A program made the translations under genes and the position numbers. Under the pieces are notes generated by a model. It had not been told where the DNA came from and searched no databases. It worked only from the letters and a program-made list of their open reading frames with translations. This document shows positions 1 to 12,918 of a DNA stretch of 64,000 bases, in pieces (the first letter of the stretch is position 1; the number at the start of each line of letters is the position of its first letter). Source of the stretch: Pinus tabuliformis. Taxonomy: Eukaryota; Streptophyta; Pinopsida; Pinales; Pinaceae. Location: the NCBI GenBank assembly GCA_031772625.1, contig CM062808.1, positions 473,863,655 through 473,927,654 of the forward strand, in the 5' to 3' direction.

Positions 1-235
1 CGAGATGCATGGAGATGTTGCAGTAGCGCAGATGTCAGAGAGGGAGTACTTTTCAGCAGTAGGTAGAGCTTCAGCATCAGAGTATGTTCCTAGCCCAACA
101 GAGTGGTCAGGTGGGAGTGTTATTTTTGTTCCAAGTGTTGTTGGAGCAAGTGGACCGGACAAATGTGTTGCATGTAGAACATTCCAGAGTTGCAAGATAG
201 GGGTTGCAGATAATCCATATCTTGTTGAGAGGGAG
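1..235 (+). other. 3' internal tail of a copia-like element
   Basis: This stretch lies immediately upstream of an LTR start and ends in a purine-rich tract (about 225-235, ttgagagggag), the usual polypurine tract position. A 78-codon open frame crosses it, but I recognise no domain. It is most simply the non-coding or extreme C-terminal end of the element whose 3' LTR follows. The rest of that element lies left of the window. Confidence 0.45.
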
Positions 236-1370
236 TGTTGAAAATGCAATAAGATGATGGAGCTTAGTGAAAAGAAGTCACCTTCACTAAGGGGCCCGCA
301 GGCTATTTTTGGCGCAAAGTTTATTTTTAGACTATGTCTATTTTTAGACATATGGATCATGGTCTATGAGTTGCAGGATGCTGTTTATGGATGATTGGTC
401 ATGTTGGGAAAAATAGATGGACTTTTATTTTTGGTTCACACCGGAGTGATCAGAGTCTATTTTTAGACTGCCAGGTTAAAAATAGAAACAGTCAAATATT
501 ATTAGCCCTTAGTAATATTTGGACTATAAACATTATCTTATTCTTTTGTAGCACTTCAGTTCGAGCTACGGATGTGGCACATGCAGCTGATAGAAGGAAT
601 CACGTGGTTTCTTATGTGTTAGTTGAGCTATTGCATGGAGGACTTCAGTTAGAACTCATGCATGTGAGTTCTGTGGAGTTGGATGTGGACTTGATGGAGT
701 TGTGTTCAGTTTGACTTAGTTGAACTAGTTGTATTTAGTCTAACTAAAGAATACACTAGTGATGATTTGTGTGAATTAAATATTAATTAATTCACTAATT
801 ATTAACGCATAAAGCAACTGAAGAATACATTAGTTAACTCAGTGCATGGACAGTTCAACAGAGACAGGTGTTAGAGGTAAGTGAAAGGGTGAGTTGTGAC
901 TATCAGTTGTGCATGAGATTTGCACATGCATGGATTGAGTAATGCCAATGAGGATTGCGTGGTTCAGACAAGGAAATATGAGTTTTCTTCAGCCATTCAT
1001 CATTATTCTCTTGCAGGATTGCACAGTGGAGACAAGAAAATAGTGGAGAAGATTTGAGGCATCAGATCTGAGCTAGTTTGTGTGTAACAGGTGGAGATAG
1101 TACTGAGTACTTGCGAGGAGTATTGTACTATGTATTGTTACATGTTCTTAATCATTATAATATATAGATAGTGTGGGGTTTTTAGCTGTATGCTTTTCCC
1201 GGGTTACATATTGTGTTAATGTGTGCATGCGATTGATGTTTCATTGTTTTTAATGCTGCTAAATTGATGATCAACATAGAGGAGGTTATGTATTATGCAT
1301 GTATTCCGCAATAGTGTATAATCAGGATAATCTCTATGAATAAGTGTCATATTATTCAAAATTTCTACAT
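236..1370 (+). repeat. 3' LTR of a Ty1/copia-like element
   Basis: The LTR starts TGTTGAAA directly after a polypurine tract and ends TTTCTACA, so its ends form a near-perfect short inverted repeat (TGTTGAAA against TGTAGAAA). It is about 1,135 bp. The R-U5-like part near 1,170-1,370 is T-rich with a TTTTCCCGGG stretch of the kind seen in copia LTRs. The sequence to its right (from 1,371) aligns with the leader of element B in the other orientation, so this element was inserted into element A. The family call rests on LTR shape only, because the coding region is outside the window. Open frames inside (for example 391-714) are not convincing genes. Confidence 0.55.
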
Positions 1371-3296
1371 CATTAAGCTAAATAGCGTATACACGCAGCT
1401 GTGCACTAACACAGTCGCGTATATCCTAAAATTTTCAAGATTTTTCAAATATTTTTGTTTCTGAAGATCTGTCTGCCAGTCTAAATCAGTCCTGAACAGT
1501 TACTTTTCTGTGTCAGTCTTTATTTTTACAGCAAGTATATGATTTCAAATTATCTTTGATTGTAGAGAGTATTGGTCTTGTTTTGTTTTGTTGCAAGCGT
1601 CATCACTTTTTGTTTAAACACACAAGATTTCTTTTTGGAAATCTTGGCTGTTCTGGTCTTCCCGGACAGAAAGATTGGTCTCAATCTTTGTGGCAAATCT
1701 TGTTTTGGTGATCTTTTGTTTGCATGTCAAAACTGCATCTTTATGACCATTTACTTTCTTGCTTTTTGAAAGTTGTTGTGTGATGGTTTTGAGAGTTCTC
1801 TTTCATGATTTTTTTTCATCACTGTCACCAAGCTTTTTGGGCCGCTTTCTAATTGTTAAGAGCATCTTGAAACACACTTTTTGTTGAGTTTTCACCCATT
1901 TTGTGTTGTAAACTTGCAAAGTGTTTTGTTGCCTATTCTTCAATCATAAAGTTTCAGTCTTAGTTTGAGCACTTTTGAAAAGTAATTTTTGTTTTGCTTT
2001 TGAAGAAAACTTCTTGAAAACTTGGTTTTGCTTTCTTGAACTTTGTTTGAATTTAGTTTTCTTTTTGCGAGTGAAAGTGCATTTTTGTTTGTCTTGAAAC
2101 TTGCTTTTAGTGTTTGGACGAAAATGAGCATTAGCAACTTATATTCTATCTAAACATTTTAAGTGGCTAATTAGAATTGATAAACAAGTTACTTTCATTC
2201 TTTGATTTAGAGTAATCTTGAGTTTCTTGCATCTTCATTATACCTTGCATTAGGATAATTTTGCATTGTTAAAGCAATTTAGTTTTTGCGTGTGTGAAGC
2301 TTGAGTGCAAGAAAAGAAAAAAGAAGTTTTTTACTTTCTAGGTGTCTCTTAGAACCCGAGTAGAAGTTTCTTTTCATTGAAAGAAAAATGATTGCATTCA
2401 TGTAGTTACTTTTTCTTTGTTTTTGGTTGAGTCATACACACATCACAAGTTTCATTTCCGCTTATCCCTTGACTTAAAGAACAACCCATTTAAAAATAAG
2501 CGCTAATTAAAATATACTAGAACTTTTTATAATTGTCAAGTTAGACACATCAACAAGTTTTAGGATATTTTAGGGCCTTGGATTAGGCGTGTGGAGAGAA
2601 AACTCTCCAAGGCCATTTAAACTGTCAAACATAGGAGTCTGAATAGTGAGTGCAAATCCAATAGCATTAGGGACACTAGGAAAGCTTTGGATCTGGGAGT
2701 TAAGCACGAGGGTTTTTGAAGATAAGGAAGAGAGATACCCCCTCTCCTACTTGTCAGATCTTACCTCAAGACTGTTCCGCTTGGCTTCTGACACGAGTTG
2801 GTAACCTTAGTTGCTTCTCCTAGGGATCTACATAGGTGGCTGCGGAGGGGAATCTCGTGGCACCTAAGGTCGACGTTGTATCACTCTCAACAATACTACT
2901 GGAGGGCACCCTTGCGAAGCTTGGGGGCTTGCACTGGCACAGGCTGTTGTTAGGAGGTCAGCATAACTTCCTCTGTTACCTTCGCTGGTAGGACTGGGCC
3001 ATCATTATCCCAGACTATCTTCAGAAGGCCCCTTAATTCACTTTCTTGTATTTTGGTCTCCGGTCCTCATCACCCGGAACGGAAATACTTGAAAGTTGTT
3101 TGACTGACTGACATCTTTTAGGGACTTTATTGTTGAGTGCTCTTTGCTCCTTGTATATTGTTGGCTTTAGGTATTTTTGTCTAGTCACTTTTTGGAATTG
3201 ATATTCTAAGTGACTGACTTACCACTCCGCCGATCTTGAAAGGCTTTTGGTCGTTCTTTTAGAAGTTGTGGAGTTACCTCCTCAAGGGCAAAGGTC
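1371..3296 (+). other. 5' leader of element A
   Basis: Non-coding leader that aligns with the leader of B (about 16,790 down to 14,821). It opens with a cluster of GCGTATA-type motifs (1,385-1,425). A T-rich stretch follows, then the conserved hairpin at 2,574-2,614, then a more GC-rich block (about 2,640-3,100) that is also present in B. I see no independent gene. The small minus-strand open frame near 1,940-2,137 is a product of A/T-rich sequence. Confidence 0.6.
2574..2614 (+). promoter_or_regulatory. Conserved leader hairpin in element A
   Basis: The outer arms GGCCTTGG and CCAAGGCC enclose an inner GGAGAG/CTCTCC pairing. The same structure is in the leaders of B (15,520-15,560) and D (34,365-34,399). 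D replaces a C:G pair of the outer stem by T:A while keeping it paired. A structured element in the genomic RNA (packaging, dimerisation or translation control) is an inference. Confidence 0.6.
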
Positions 3297-5081
3297 TTGA
3301 TTGTGTGTTTCTCTTCCTTGAAAATTCATTTCTACATTCCCGTAAGGGAAGGCTCTGCGAATCAGTTAAATATGGCCAATATTCCTATGGAAACCAACCA
3401 AGGTACCCTCCCAAAAGGCGATCCTTGTGCTTTTCCTTTCTTTGGAAACATTGGTATTCCCTTGATGGCCACTTTGAATATTCCTGGGTTGAATGTTGGA
3501 CTACTCGTTTGGATGTGGTCCACTCCGAATATTCCAAATGCTCTTGGAGCTTCTTAGTTGAATGCTTTATTTCAAGGGCATCACATGGGTGCTAATTGTT
3601 CATCTTCTTTCAAAGAGAAATCTGGGATTCCTTTTTCTCCTCCTTCTTGTAATAAGAAATCTAAAAAGAGGAGAAAGAGGAAGTCAAAGAAGAAGAATAA
3701 TTCTATCCCTTCATCATCAACCTATGCAAGTCATGTTGAAGATGAGCCTTCAGCTGCTACAAGTCATGCTGGGGGCATGAGTCTAGTCACTGCAAGTCAT
3801 ACTAGCACTTCATCATCAACCTCTTCTAGTCATGTTGGAGATGAGCCTTCAGTCACTACTAGTCATGATGGGGTCACGAGTCTAGTCACTACAAGTCATA
3901 CTAGTACTTCATCATCAACCTCTGCTAGTCATGTTGGAGATGAGCCTTCAGCCGCTGCTAGTCATGCTGGGGGCACAAGTCTAGTCACTACAAGTCATAC
4001 TAGCAAAGAGTCAGGATCATCTGCAAGTCATGTTCAGGACTCTCCGCAAACCACTGCTAGTCATGTTGGCGGAATGGAGGTTGATAAGAAACCTGGACGT
4101 AGAAGTTTTAAACCTAAGTTCCCTTGTAAGATATGCAAGGGAGACCATCTTACTCATTTATGCCCTGGTATTCCAAAGGTTCAAAGGATATGGTCCGAGT
4201 CTGAAAGTACTTCTACTCCTAGATCTGATATGGTTTCTCATCAATCCCATCAACCATTGGTTGATAATGTGATTGAGCCAGTGTAATCGCTGGCTGATTA
4301 CACTCCTCTTTTGGGGGGTGAAGTGCCTACCAAACGAGTCTTTTTGATTTCTACTACAGAGTCTTCTGGTATAGGGGGCATTCTGATTTCTTCGAATGTT
4401 CCCCCTCCAAGTTCTAGGAGTGTTTCCTTTGATTGGGATAGTCTTGTCGAGCCTCGTCTTCCTTTCGCTGCACCTTTTCAAATAAAGGTCAGAGTTAAGT
4501 CCACAAACATTTATTAATGTATGGTGGATGAAGGATCCTCTGCAAGTATTATATCCTCTTTGACTTGGAAAGCTTTGGGTTCCCCAAAGTTGTTGACAGC
4601 TCAGAGCTAGTTCTTAGCCTATGATAGAAGACCTCGTGAATCTATGGGTATTCTTCCTTAATTGCCTATCACTTTAGGTGGGAAGACTGTCTTAATCGAT
4701 ATGATGGTGGTTGATAGCCCTTTAGACTTTAATATGCTACTGGGGCGTGGTTATGTCTATGCTATGAATGCTGTGGTGTCTTCACTCTTTCGAGTAATGT
4801 GCTTTCCTCATAACAGGAATATTGTCACTATTGATCAGGTTGCATCTGATAATTACCAACCTAATTCAGATTTACTGCAGAATGCCCCTTGGTTTGTTCC
4901 AAGTGTTCAAGTAGACTCTACCCCACCATGGGTGAATTATGTGGCATTGAATCCTCAATTTTCAATTGCTTCTGAGAAGGATCCTTTGACTTATTATTCT
5001 CCTTCTTGGGACTTGGTCCCGACAGTTGACCTAGAGATTTTTTCCTATAGGGACATGGGACCCTTTAATTCCATCTTTTGA
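3297..5081 (+). pseudogene. Gag-like/protease coding region of element A
   Basis: The region encodes, in order, a short segment with PLMATLNIPGL that resembles the start of D's Gag core, a Lys/Arg-rich stretch (about 3,655-3,705), Ser/Thr/His-rich repeats built on ASHVGDE (about 3,720-4,070), a CX2CX3HX4C zinc knuckle (CKICKGDHLTHLC, near 4,125-4,165) and a retropepsin-like domain. The retropepsin-like domain has MVDEGSSAS near 4,520 and LLGR near 4,740. The same order appears as one open frame in B. The product would be a nucleic-acid-binding structural protein with an attached protease. It is a fossil copy, broken several times. The domain content is clear, but function in the absence of a capsid core is unknown. 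Confidence 0.75.
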
Positions 5082-7814
5082 TCCTTGTAGTTCTCATGAT
5101 TTCTCAGAACTTGTTTTTCCTACACATGAGGAACTCTTGAAGCCATGAATTTTGACTACCGAAGGAATCCTTGGCCTGAGCCCTGTAAGGGGTTTGTTCA
5201 GAAGAACCATTATGCGTAAGCCGCAAGGTTGTGTGGTTTCTTGTACCATATTGTATATATAGGGTATGCATTTTCAAGTTTTGTATTCTATAACACAAGA
5301 TTTTATATGAAGTTTATATGTGGGATGCATTAACTTCTTGTCTAGTGTTCCTATTTATGTATACAGAACTTGGAAGATTTCTCCTTTGGAAATTTTTATG
5401 GTTGGTCCGTTCTGACAGGTATTGGTTCTCCACACTGGCATATAGGTTAGGCTTTTCCGCCTGCATTGTGCACTTATCAGTTTACTTTCTCATTTTGGCC
5501 TTAGGATCGACCCCACCAAGTTATGCTGCAGAACCTTCTCATTGCTTAGAAGTATCATGACTTGTGTGGTAGAGCCTACCTTATCATGGGTGCCCTAGTT
5601 AGTACCTTGTTGTCACTTGGCACTCATGCTGATTTTCTATCCTTAGGCTCAGGAGTCCTCTTTAGTCCCACCATGACTTATGCGATGAAGACTCATTCCT
5701 CTTTGTTTCTTCACTTCGTTCTGGCCTTATACCCTAGAGGCTCCTTTGTGTTGAGTTGTATTACTGCATTTCATTTTGACCCCTTGCACCTTTTGGCCTT
5801 AAGCCGGCTTCACTTGGACTCGTTTTTAAGCCAACTTTTGACCATGACGACTGCAAAATAAAACTTGCGTGCCCTTGACTTCTGCAACTTGACACACTTT
5901 GACCCATGGAAGGAACACACCTTTGAGTGTCTTTGACCAGTTTTCACCTCCCTGCATTGAGCATAGGATTGTTCTAGTCCCAGTAACTAGATCATCTGCT
6001 TCACCGACACTCGTTCTTTCCACTGTACTATAGCATTCTTTTATTCCTTTTCGAGCTTAAAGAAAAAGACAAAAAAATTATATATTCCAAAAAGAGCGGG
6101 AACGGGACAATATTTTCATTTATTGTTGGCAGCTAGAGTCAGTCATCTCGCCCATGAACAAAGCACTCAAAACAAAGTCTCCTCCATTTGGGTGAGATTT
6201 AGTTTGACTTAGGTACACCTTAACCTTGTTATTGAATCAGTTCTCCTTCGATTGGTTATCTCTTCTAATCATATGGAGGGTTCATTCGTGCCTCCTGCAC
6301 AACGAACTTATACAGAGTCATCATATGTTGCCACATAGTCACATTGAGTCACACTTTTGTTTAAGGGAAGTTAGCCTGAGTCGGCCTCTCTGCGGTGTCT
6401 CTTAACTCATTTTTCAGTCGGCCATCCCTGGTTGTCAGTATCGTGTCTATCATCACATTAGCTATATTGGTCCTTTACTCGTGCCGGTTTGAGAAGGTCC
6501 CCATTGACTTCTTGCTGGCGGGTCTTGTCCTTATTGACGACGACATCTTGCTCTGAGGACAGGCCTAGAGCTGCACCCTGGCCCTATTTTCATTATTGAT
6601 AGGTCACCTTGTGCTCAGCATCGATCAGTATCATGGGTCTTTGACTGAGTGGTTTCCCTTGTGTTCGACATCAACTTACACTATCACACATTGGGATTCG
6701 TGCAGTACCTTGGTTTCCATTTGAACCTATTGGTGGATACCTCACCTCTGTGTCAGCTTTCATTATTGGTTGGTTCAGAGGGTTTCTGTCGTGCGCTAGC
6801 CACATCTTGTGTACGCCGGAAACGTGCTTCGGTCGGGTTACTACATCTTTTTCGTCTGATTCCTTCCACATTATTGGCCTACGGGTTACACTCGCACTAG
6901 ATTGATGAAGGATGCCTTAATGCCTTCCTTCTAGTAAATCTTTCCCTATTGACTACGACGCATTGCTTTGGGGCAAAGATCTAGAATCCATTTGGCAGCA
7001 CCTTGAGGTTTGCAGTCATTAGTGGCAGATCCTTTGCTATCGACAGTGGGAAACCATCATTATCTCCTAATTGATAGATTCTTACAGGTGTTCAACTTCA
7101 GCTCATCTATTCACACTTGTTAGATTATACTGGGTACCTTGATGCTCATTATCATTATCGGTGAGTAGTCTCACATTTGTTAACAGTATACATCAATGAC
7201 TGGTAATCAAACGATTTCTCACACGGTAAACTTCATATCATTTATTCCCATGGTGTAGAAATGTACCACGGTAGTTGGTGAAGACCTCAGGTGGCATCAA
7301 CATTCATTGGTTCACTTGAAAGTTGCTCCTGTTGCTGCTAGTTGATACCACTCCACCTTATATGTTGCAGTCATTTGTGGTGACATTCTATACGCTGGCA
7401 CCTGAGTTTGCAGTGTAGTACTATTTTACTCCATCATGTTCATTGGTACTTTTTGGGATCAGTCCTTGATATCAGTGATCTGATTCATCCTTCAGCATCA
7501 TTGACATTCTTATATGTGATATTCAGACATGTACTTGTTCGATCATGATCAGATGATCCATTATGTATTTTCCAGTCTTTATACTTGTATACTTAGTGGA
7601 TCCACTTGTATTTGATATGAAAACATGTTGTACTTTCTCTGAGCATGGGTATGCCCGCCTCAGATAGTGTTTCTTTCTGATCTCCTTTTGTGGCTTGGCA
7701 GGCTGAACTCCGGTGAAGTCCTTCTCAGTTTTTGAAAGATTTCCTTTCCATGAACTTGCTTAATACATTTCGGCCATCATGTACCCCTTCTGACCTCATA
7801 TATTAGGGGGCATC
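5082..7814 (+). other. Non-coding 3' region of element A
   Basis: About 2.7 kb with no recognisable domain, where autonomous relatives carry pol. It aligns with 10,321-12,918 of B in reverse. Its distal part (about 6,590-7,330) contains diverged copies of the ~130-bp modules described for B and D. The short open frames here have no supporting features. Confidence 0.6.
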
Positions 7815-8820
7815 TGTTATAGCTCCAAACCTAACTCTTTATGTTTGTGATGCTGCACTCATGGCCTAGGGCCACCCCTCCTTCCAGACCTGGTCCAAAA
7901 ATTTTAAAAACAATGTTTTACTCCCTATACGCGACATTTCCCTGAGCTAAACATGTGTGTACGTGGGTTTGTGTATACCCAACCTGCGTATATGTCTTAA
8001 AACACTTAAAAAAATTAAATCTCCTTAATTTCGGGTGAAGATCACGGGTTTTACCTATTGTTTACCTATTAGTGCCTATGGACCAATTGTTCCCACTGAA
8101 TTCCCAACTAAAAAACTACTTTGGGAGAAGTATAAAAGGCTTCAATGGGATGGCCTAAGGGAGGAGAGAATAGAGAGAAAGATCACTCTACTGAGATTAT
8201 CCCTGACTAGGTCTGAAGATCCTTATGCTTCTAGCACTTCCCCCATTTACAGGAAACCCTTGTTTCCTGGTGTTATGATGTCTTTCTACTACTTGAGATA
8301 TCATGGAGTAAGTCATGGAAGGAGTTTGTTGAAGGGTTGAGATTGGACGAATCCAAAGGATGGTTCCGCTTGGAGCCTACGAAAGGACGACTCAGGTGAA
8401 ATCATTTCTTTTTGTACTTTAGTTATCTATAATAAAAGAAACACTTGTCTTGTCCCTGATATAAATATTCTTCATGTTTATGATATCAATGTTATGATTC
8501 ACATATGAACATTTGTTTTAATTATATAACTAACTACCTTTCAATATGCTATGAAGATGATTTCTTTATGATGCTTGGTCAATATACTGTTGTGCTTTCT
8601 TGAATTGAATTTTTTGCAGGTTGAAGAAGCAAAAGGAACTCCAAGAGGGTCTGGACCCTGGTTGGATCTTCTCAAACGAAGGACCCCCAGGTGCACCTCT
8701 CTTCATTTAGTTTGTTTATATTAGCATCATGGCTGTGTGGAATGTGTGTTTCTCTGTGTAGATAACCTCTGATTTGCTAGGGTATCAACCCAAGACCCTA
8801 GGGGAATTTATTCCTTAACA
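7815..8820 (+). repeat. 3' LTR of element A
   Basis: It starts TGTTATAGCTCC right after the polypurine tract and ends CCTTAACA. It is 1,006 bp and homologous to both LTRs of B, sharing the start, a block near 7,860-7,910 and the CCCTAGGGG near the end. A GCGTATA-rich cluster lies at about 7,925-7,985. The next base, 8,821, belongs to element C, which fixes the right edge of A. Confidence 0.8.
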
Positions 8821-9305
8821 CTCTCCTTGCATAGTGTCCTCCCACGGCACCCCCATGAGCATCCGCGAGGATGCTTCTTCTCTTGAACTCCAGTACATAT
8901 CTTCGCAATATCTCATCAGACCCCATTTTGTATAGATTCCCAGTAATGACAGAAAAATCTGCAGCGCGCACCACTAATTCCTTCTTTTGTTGGACAGTGT
9001 AACCCTCCGGTGCAGTTCCCATTGTTAGGAAGTGTATTATATCCTCAAAATGACCATCTGTGACACGTACTGCAAATAGCAGTGCATCAAGTAATCCTTC
9101 CTCCAAATTAGTAGGTTCCTCCCCTGTTTCGATGTGCGACAGATGATCTGGTCCCGCGTTCAATCGTCCAGGCTTCACAACAACTTCAAAATCGTACTCT
9201 TCGAACAATAAGAGCCATCGGTAGATTCACCCCCCCAACACAAGCATATTGACCAGGTATTTCAGTGCGGAGTGATCCATATAAATTTTAAAATGGCCTC
9301 CTAGC
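8821..9305 (-). pseudogene. Element C: RNase H end and integrase zinc-binding region
   Basis: The minus-strand reading carries the connection between RNase H and integrase. MFEEYDFEVVVKPGRLNAGPDHLSHIETGEEP-type sequence (9,208 down to about 9,110) is the classic end of a gypsy RNase H (DHLS). It is followed by a linker and by YVLEF...GGHYA near 8,830-8,890, the start of the integrase zinc-binding region. It is flanked by A on the left and B on the right, and it is the 485-bp spacer of the A/B inverted pair. A fossil. Confidence 0.8.
9301..9305. repeat. Target-site duplication of element B (left copy, CTAGC)
   Basis: CTAGC directly precedes the LTR edge at 9,306 and recurs at 18,013-18,017 directly after the other LTR edge. 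A 5-bp duplication is standard for gypsy elements and fixes the boundaries of B to the base. Confidence 0.92.
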
Positions 9306-10320
9306 TGGTTGAGGGAAAGTACCCCTAGGGTCCTTTGGGCTACGACTCCACCAGACTGAAAATTGGTTATTCAAAGAAACACACACACAGCCATTATCTT
9401 TACTGTAAGCAAATTCTGATGTTGAGGGTACGTACCTAAGGTCCTACGTTCGAGAAGGCCTTTAGGGTCCAAACCCTTCTTGGAGTTCCCTTCTTCTCCT
9501 TTGACCTGTAAAACAAACAAATCAAAGAACACAGCAGTACATGGACAAATACTTAAACACAAACCATCTTCATGCTATAAAGTTAGTTATAAAAATCTTT
9601 AAGTAACTACTTGCATAAGAATTCAAGACAAGAATCTCATAAGCACAAAGAAAGATTGTTTTGGGAACCAAGACGTGTTTCTTTATATAAAGGCAAGTAA
9701 AGTACATATAACGGAAAGATTTCACTTGAAACACCTTCAGCAGGCTCCAAGCAAAGCTTCCTCCCGGATTCGTTCTAGCCTCAAGCCTCCAACAAGAGCT
9801 CCTTCCAAGTCTTACTCAATGGTGATATAAAAGATGAATGATCACCAATACACATGGAAACAAGGGTTTCCTATGCAAAATGGGGGAAGTGCAGAAGGCA
9901 CCAAGGACTTCAGACCTGGTCTAAGGGGAAAATCTCAGCATAATAATCTTGCTCTCTTTCCTCTCTCCTATATTCCTTAGGCCTTCCCTTTGATGTCTTT
10001 TTATACCATCTCCAAAGTATTTTTTTAGTTAGGAGTTGGTTGGGAACAGTTGGGCCACGGGCACTAACAGGTGATCAGCAGGTAAAACCCGCGATCTCCA
10101 CCAGAAAATAAGGATTTTTTTTTTTTTAAGTGTTTTAATACATACACGCGGGTTGGCTATACACAGACCCGCGTGTACACACGTTTAACTCAGGGCAATG
10201 TCGTGTATAAGGGATAAAACACTGTTTTTTAAATTTTAGGACCAGGTCTGGAAGGAGGGGTTGCCCTAGGCCATGAGTGCAACATCACAAGCCATAAGAG
10301 TGAGATTTGGAGCTATAACA
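9306..10320 (-). repeat. 3' LTR of element B
   Basis: On the minus strand it begins TGTTATAGCTCC and ends CTCAACCA, 1,015 bp. It matches 16,994-18,012 with about 97% identity by eye. A GCGTATA/TACACGCG cluster is at about 10,140-10,210. Confidence 0.9.
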
Positions 10321-12918
10321 GATGCCCCCTAATATATGAGGTCAGAAGGGGAACATGATGGCTGAAATATATTATGAAGTACATGGAAAGGAAGTCTGTC
10401 GAGAGACCGAGGAGGACTTCACCAGAATTCAGCCTGCCAAGCCACCAAAAGGAGATCAGAAAGAAACACTGTCTGAGGCGGGCATACCCATGCTCAGAAT
10501 AAGTAAAGCATGTCCGCATATCAAGTACAAGCGGATCCACTAAGTATACAAGTATAAATGACTGGAAGATACATAATGGATCATCTGATCATAAGGAACA
10601 AGTACATGTCTGAATATCACATATAAGACTGTCAATGATGCTGAAAGATGCAATGGATCACTGATATCAAAGACTGATCCCAAAAGGTACCAACTGAACA
10701 TGATGGAATAGGATGGTACTACACTGCAAACTTAGGTGCCAGCATATAGAATGTCGCCATGACTGACTGCAACATATAAAGTGGAGTGGTATCAACTAGC
10801 AGCAACAGGAGCAACTGTCAAGTGAACCAATGAATGCTGAGACAACCTGAGGTCTTCACCGACTGCCGTGGTACATTTCTACACCATGGGAATAAATGAT
10901 CTGAAGTCGACCATGTGAGAAATCGTTTGATTACCGGTCATTGATGTATACCGTTAACAAACGCGAGACTACTCACCGATAATGATAATGAGCGTCAAGG
11001 TACCCAGTACAATCTAACAAGTGTGAATAGATGAGCTGAAGTTGAACACCTGTAAGAATCTATCGATCAGGAGACAATGATGGTTTCCCACTGTCGATAG
11101 CGAAGGATCTGCCACTAATGACTGCAAACCTCAAGGTACTGCCAAATGGACTCTAGATCTTTGCCCTAGAGCAATGAGTCGGAGTCGATAGGGAAAGATC
11201 CGCTAGAAGGAAGGCATTAAGGCATCCTCCATCAATCTAGCGCGATTGTAACCCGTAGGCCAATAATGTGGAAGGAATCGGACGAAAAAGATGTAGTAAC
11301 CCAACCGAAGTACGTTTCCGGCGTACACAAGATGTAGCTAGCGCACGACAGAAACCCTTTGAACCAACCAATAATGAAAGCTGACACAGAGGCGAGGTAT
11401 CCACCAATAGGGACAAATGGAAACCAAGGTACTGCATGAATCCCAATGTGTGATAATGTATGCTGATGTCAAACACAAGGGAAACCACTCAGTCAAAGAC
11501 CCATGATACTGATCGATGCTGAGCACAAGGTGACCTATCAATAATGAAAATAGGGCCAGGGTGCGGCTCTAGGCCTTTCCTCAGAGCAAGGTGTCGTCGT
11601 CGATAAGGACAAGACCTGCCAGCAAGAAGTCAATGGGGACCTTCTCAAACCGGCACGAGTAAAGGACCAATATAACTGATGTGATGATAGACATGATACT
11701 GACAACCAGGGATGGCCGAATGAAAAATGAGTCAAGAGACACCGCAGAGAGGCTGACTGAGGCTAACTTTCCTTGAACAAAAGCACGACTCAATGTGACT
11801 ATGTGGCAGCATATGATGACTCTGTATAAGTTCGCCATGCAGGAGGCACGAACGAACCCTCCATATGATTGGAAGAGATAACCAATCAGGGGAGAACTGA
11901 CTCAATAACAAGGTTATGGCATACCTAAGTCAAACTGAATCCCACCCATGCGGAGGAGACTTTGTTTTGAGTGCGTTGTTCAAGGGCGACACGACTGACT
12001 CTAGCTGCCAACAATAAATGGAAATAATGTCCCTGTTCCCGCTGTTTTTTGGAATATTTAATTTTTTTGTCTTTTTCTGTTAAGCCGGAAAAAGAATAAA
12101 AGAATGCTATGGTACAGTGGAAAGAACAAGTGTCGTTGAAACAGATGATCTAGTTCCTGGGAAAGGAACGTTCCTATGTTCAATGCAGGGAGGTGAAAAC
12201 TGGTCAGTGACACTCAAAGGTATGTTCCTTCCACGGATCAAGGTTTGTCAAGCTGCAGAAGTCAAAGGTATGCAAGGTTGATTTTGCAGACGTCATGGTT
12301 AAAAGTTGGCTTAAACACGAGTCCAAGTGAAGCCGGATCTAGGCCAAAAGGTGCAAATGGTCAACATGCAATGCAGTAGTACAACTCAACACAAAGGAGC
12401 CTCTAGGGTATAAGGCCAGAACAAAGCGGAGAAGCTAAGAGGAATGAGTCTTCAACGCATAAGTCATGGCGGGACTAAAGAGGACTCCCGAGCCTAGGGA
12501 TGAAAAATCAGCATGAGTGCCAAGCGACAAAAAGGTACTAACTAGGGCACCCATGATAAGGTAGGCTCTACCACACAAGTCATGATACTTCTAAGCAATG
12601 AGAAGGTTCCGCACCATAACTTGGTGGGGTCGATCCTAAGGCAAAATGGGAAAGGAAACTGATAAGTGCACAATGCAGGTGGAAAAACCTAACCTATATG
12701 CCAGTTTCGAGAACCAATACCTGTCAGAACGGACCAACCATAAACTTCCAAAGGAGAAATCTTCCAAGTTCTGTAAACATAAATAGGAACACTAGACACG
12801 AAGTTAATACATCCCACATATAAACTTCATATAAAATCTTTGTGTTATAGAATACAAAACTTGAAAATGCGTACCTCATATGTACAATATGGTACAGGGG
12901 ACCATGTAGCCTTGCGGC
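10321..12918 (-). other. Non-coding 3' region of element B with ~130-bp modules
   Basis: The region begins next to the LTR with the polypurine tract (10,321-10,332; TTAGGGGGCATC on the minus strand). Plus-strand units start with GGTAC at 10,870, 10,999 and 11,135, so the first two are 129 and 136 bp. They share a core like GATGTCGA(A)CA and a GTCAATGATG-like segment. The same units with nearly the same spacing occur in D (22,692, 22,820, 22,955). A further diverged unit lies near 11,429-11,545. No protein domain is seen. Confidence 0.7.

Larger units (their letters stand above)
1371..8820 (+). mobile_element. Element A: non-autonomous Ty3/gypsy (Tat-like) relative of D
   Basis: The plus-strand element consists of a leader (1,371-3,296), one gag-like/protease coding region (about 3,297-5,081), a long non-coding 3' region, a polypurine tract (7,803-7,814, ttagggggcatc) and a 3' LTR (7,815-8,820). 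Its 5' LTR and primer site must lie left of the window, beyond the copia-like insertion. It is the same family as B on the other strand. No reverse transcriptase, RNase H or integrase is recognisable anywhere in it, as in B, so it depended on enzymes from a relative such as D. It was inserted into element C, whose sequence resumes at 8,821. The coding region is broken, with roughly half a dozen interruptions. It looks older than B. Confidence 0.8.

Noticed and set aside
5318-5861. Short plus-strand frames after the protease in A as remains of pol
   Set aside because: No RT, RNase H or integrase motif is present in any frame, and B has the same non-coding sequence there.
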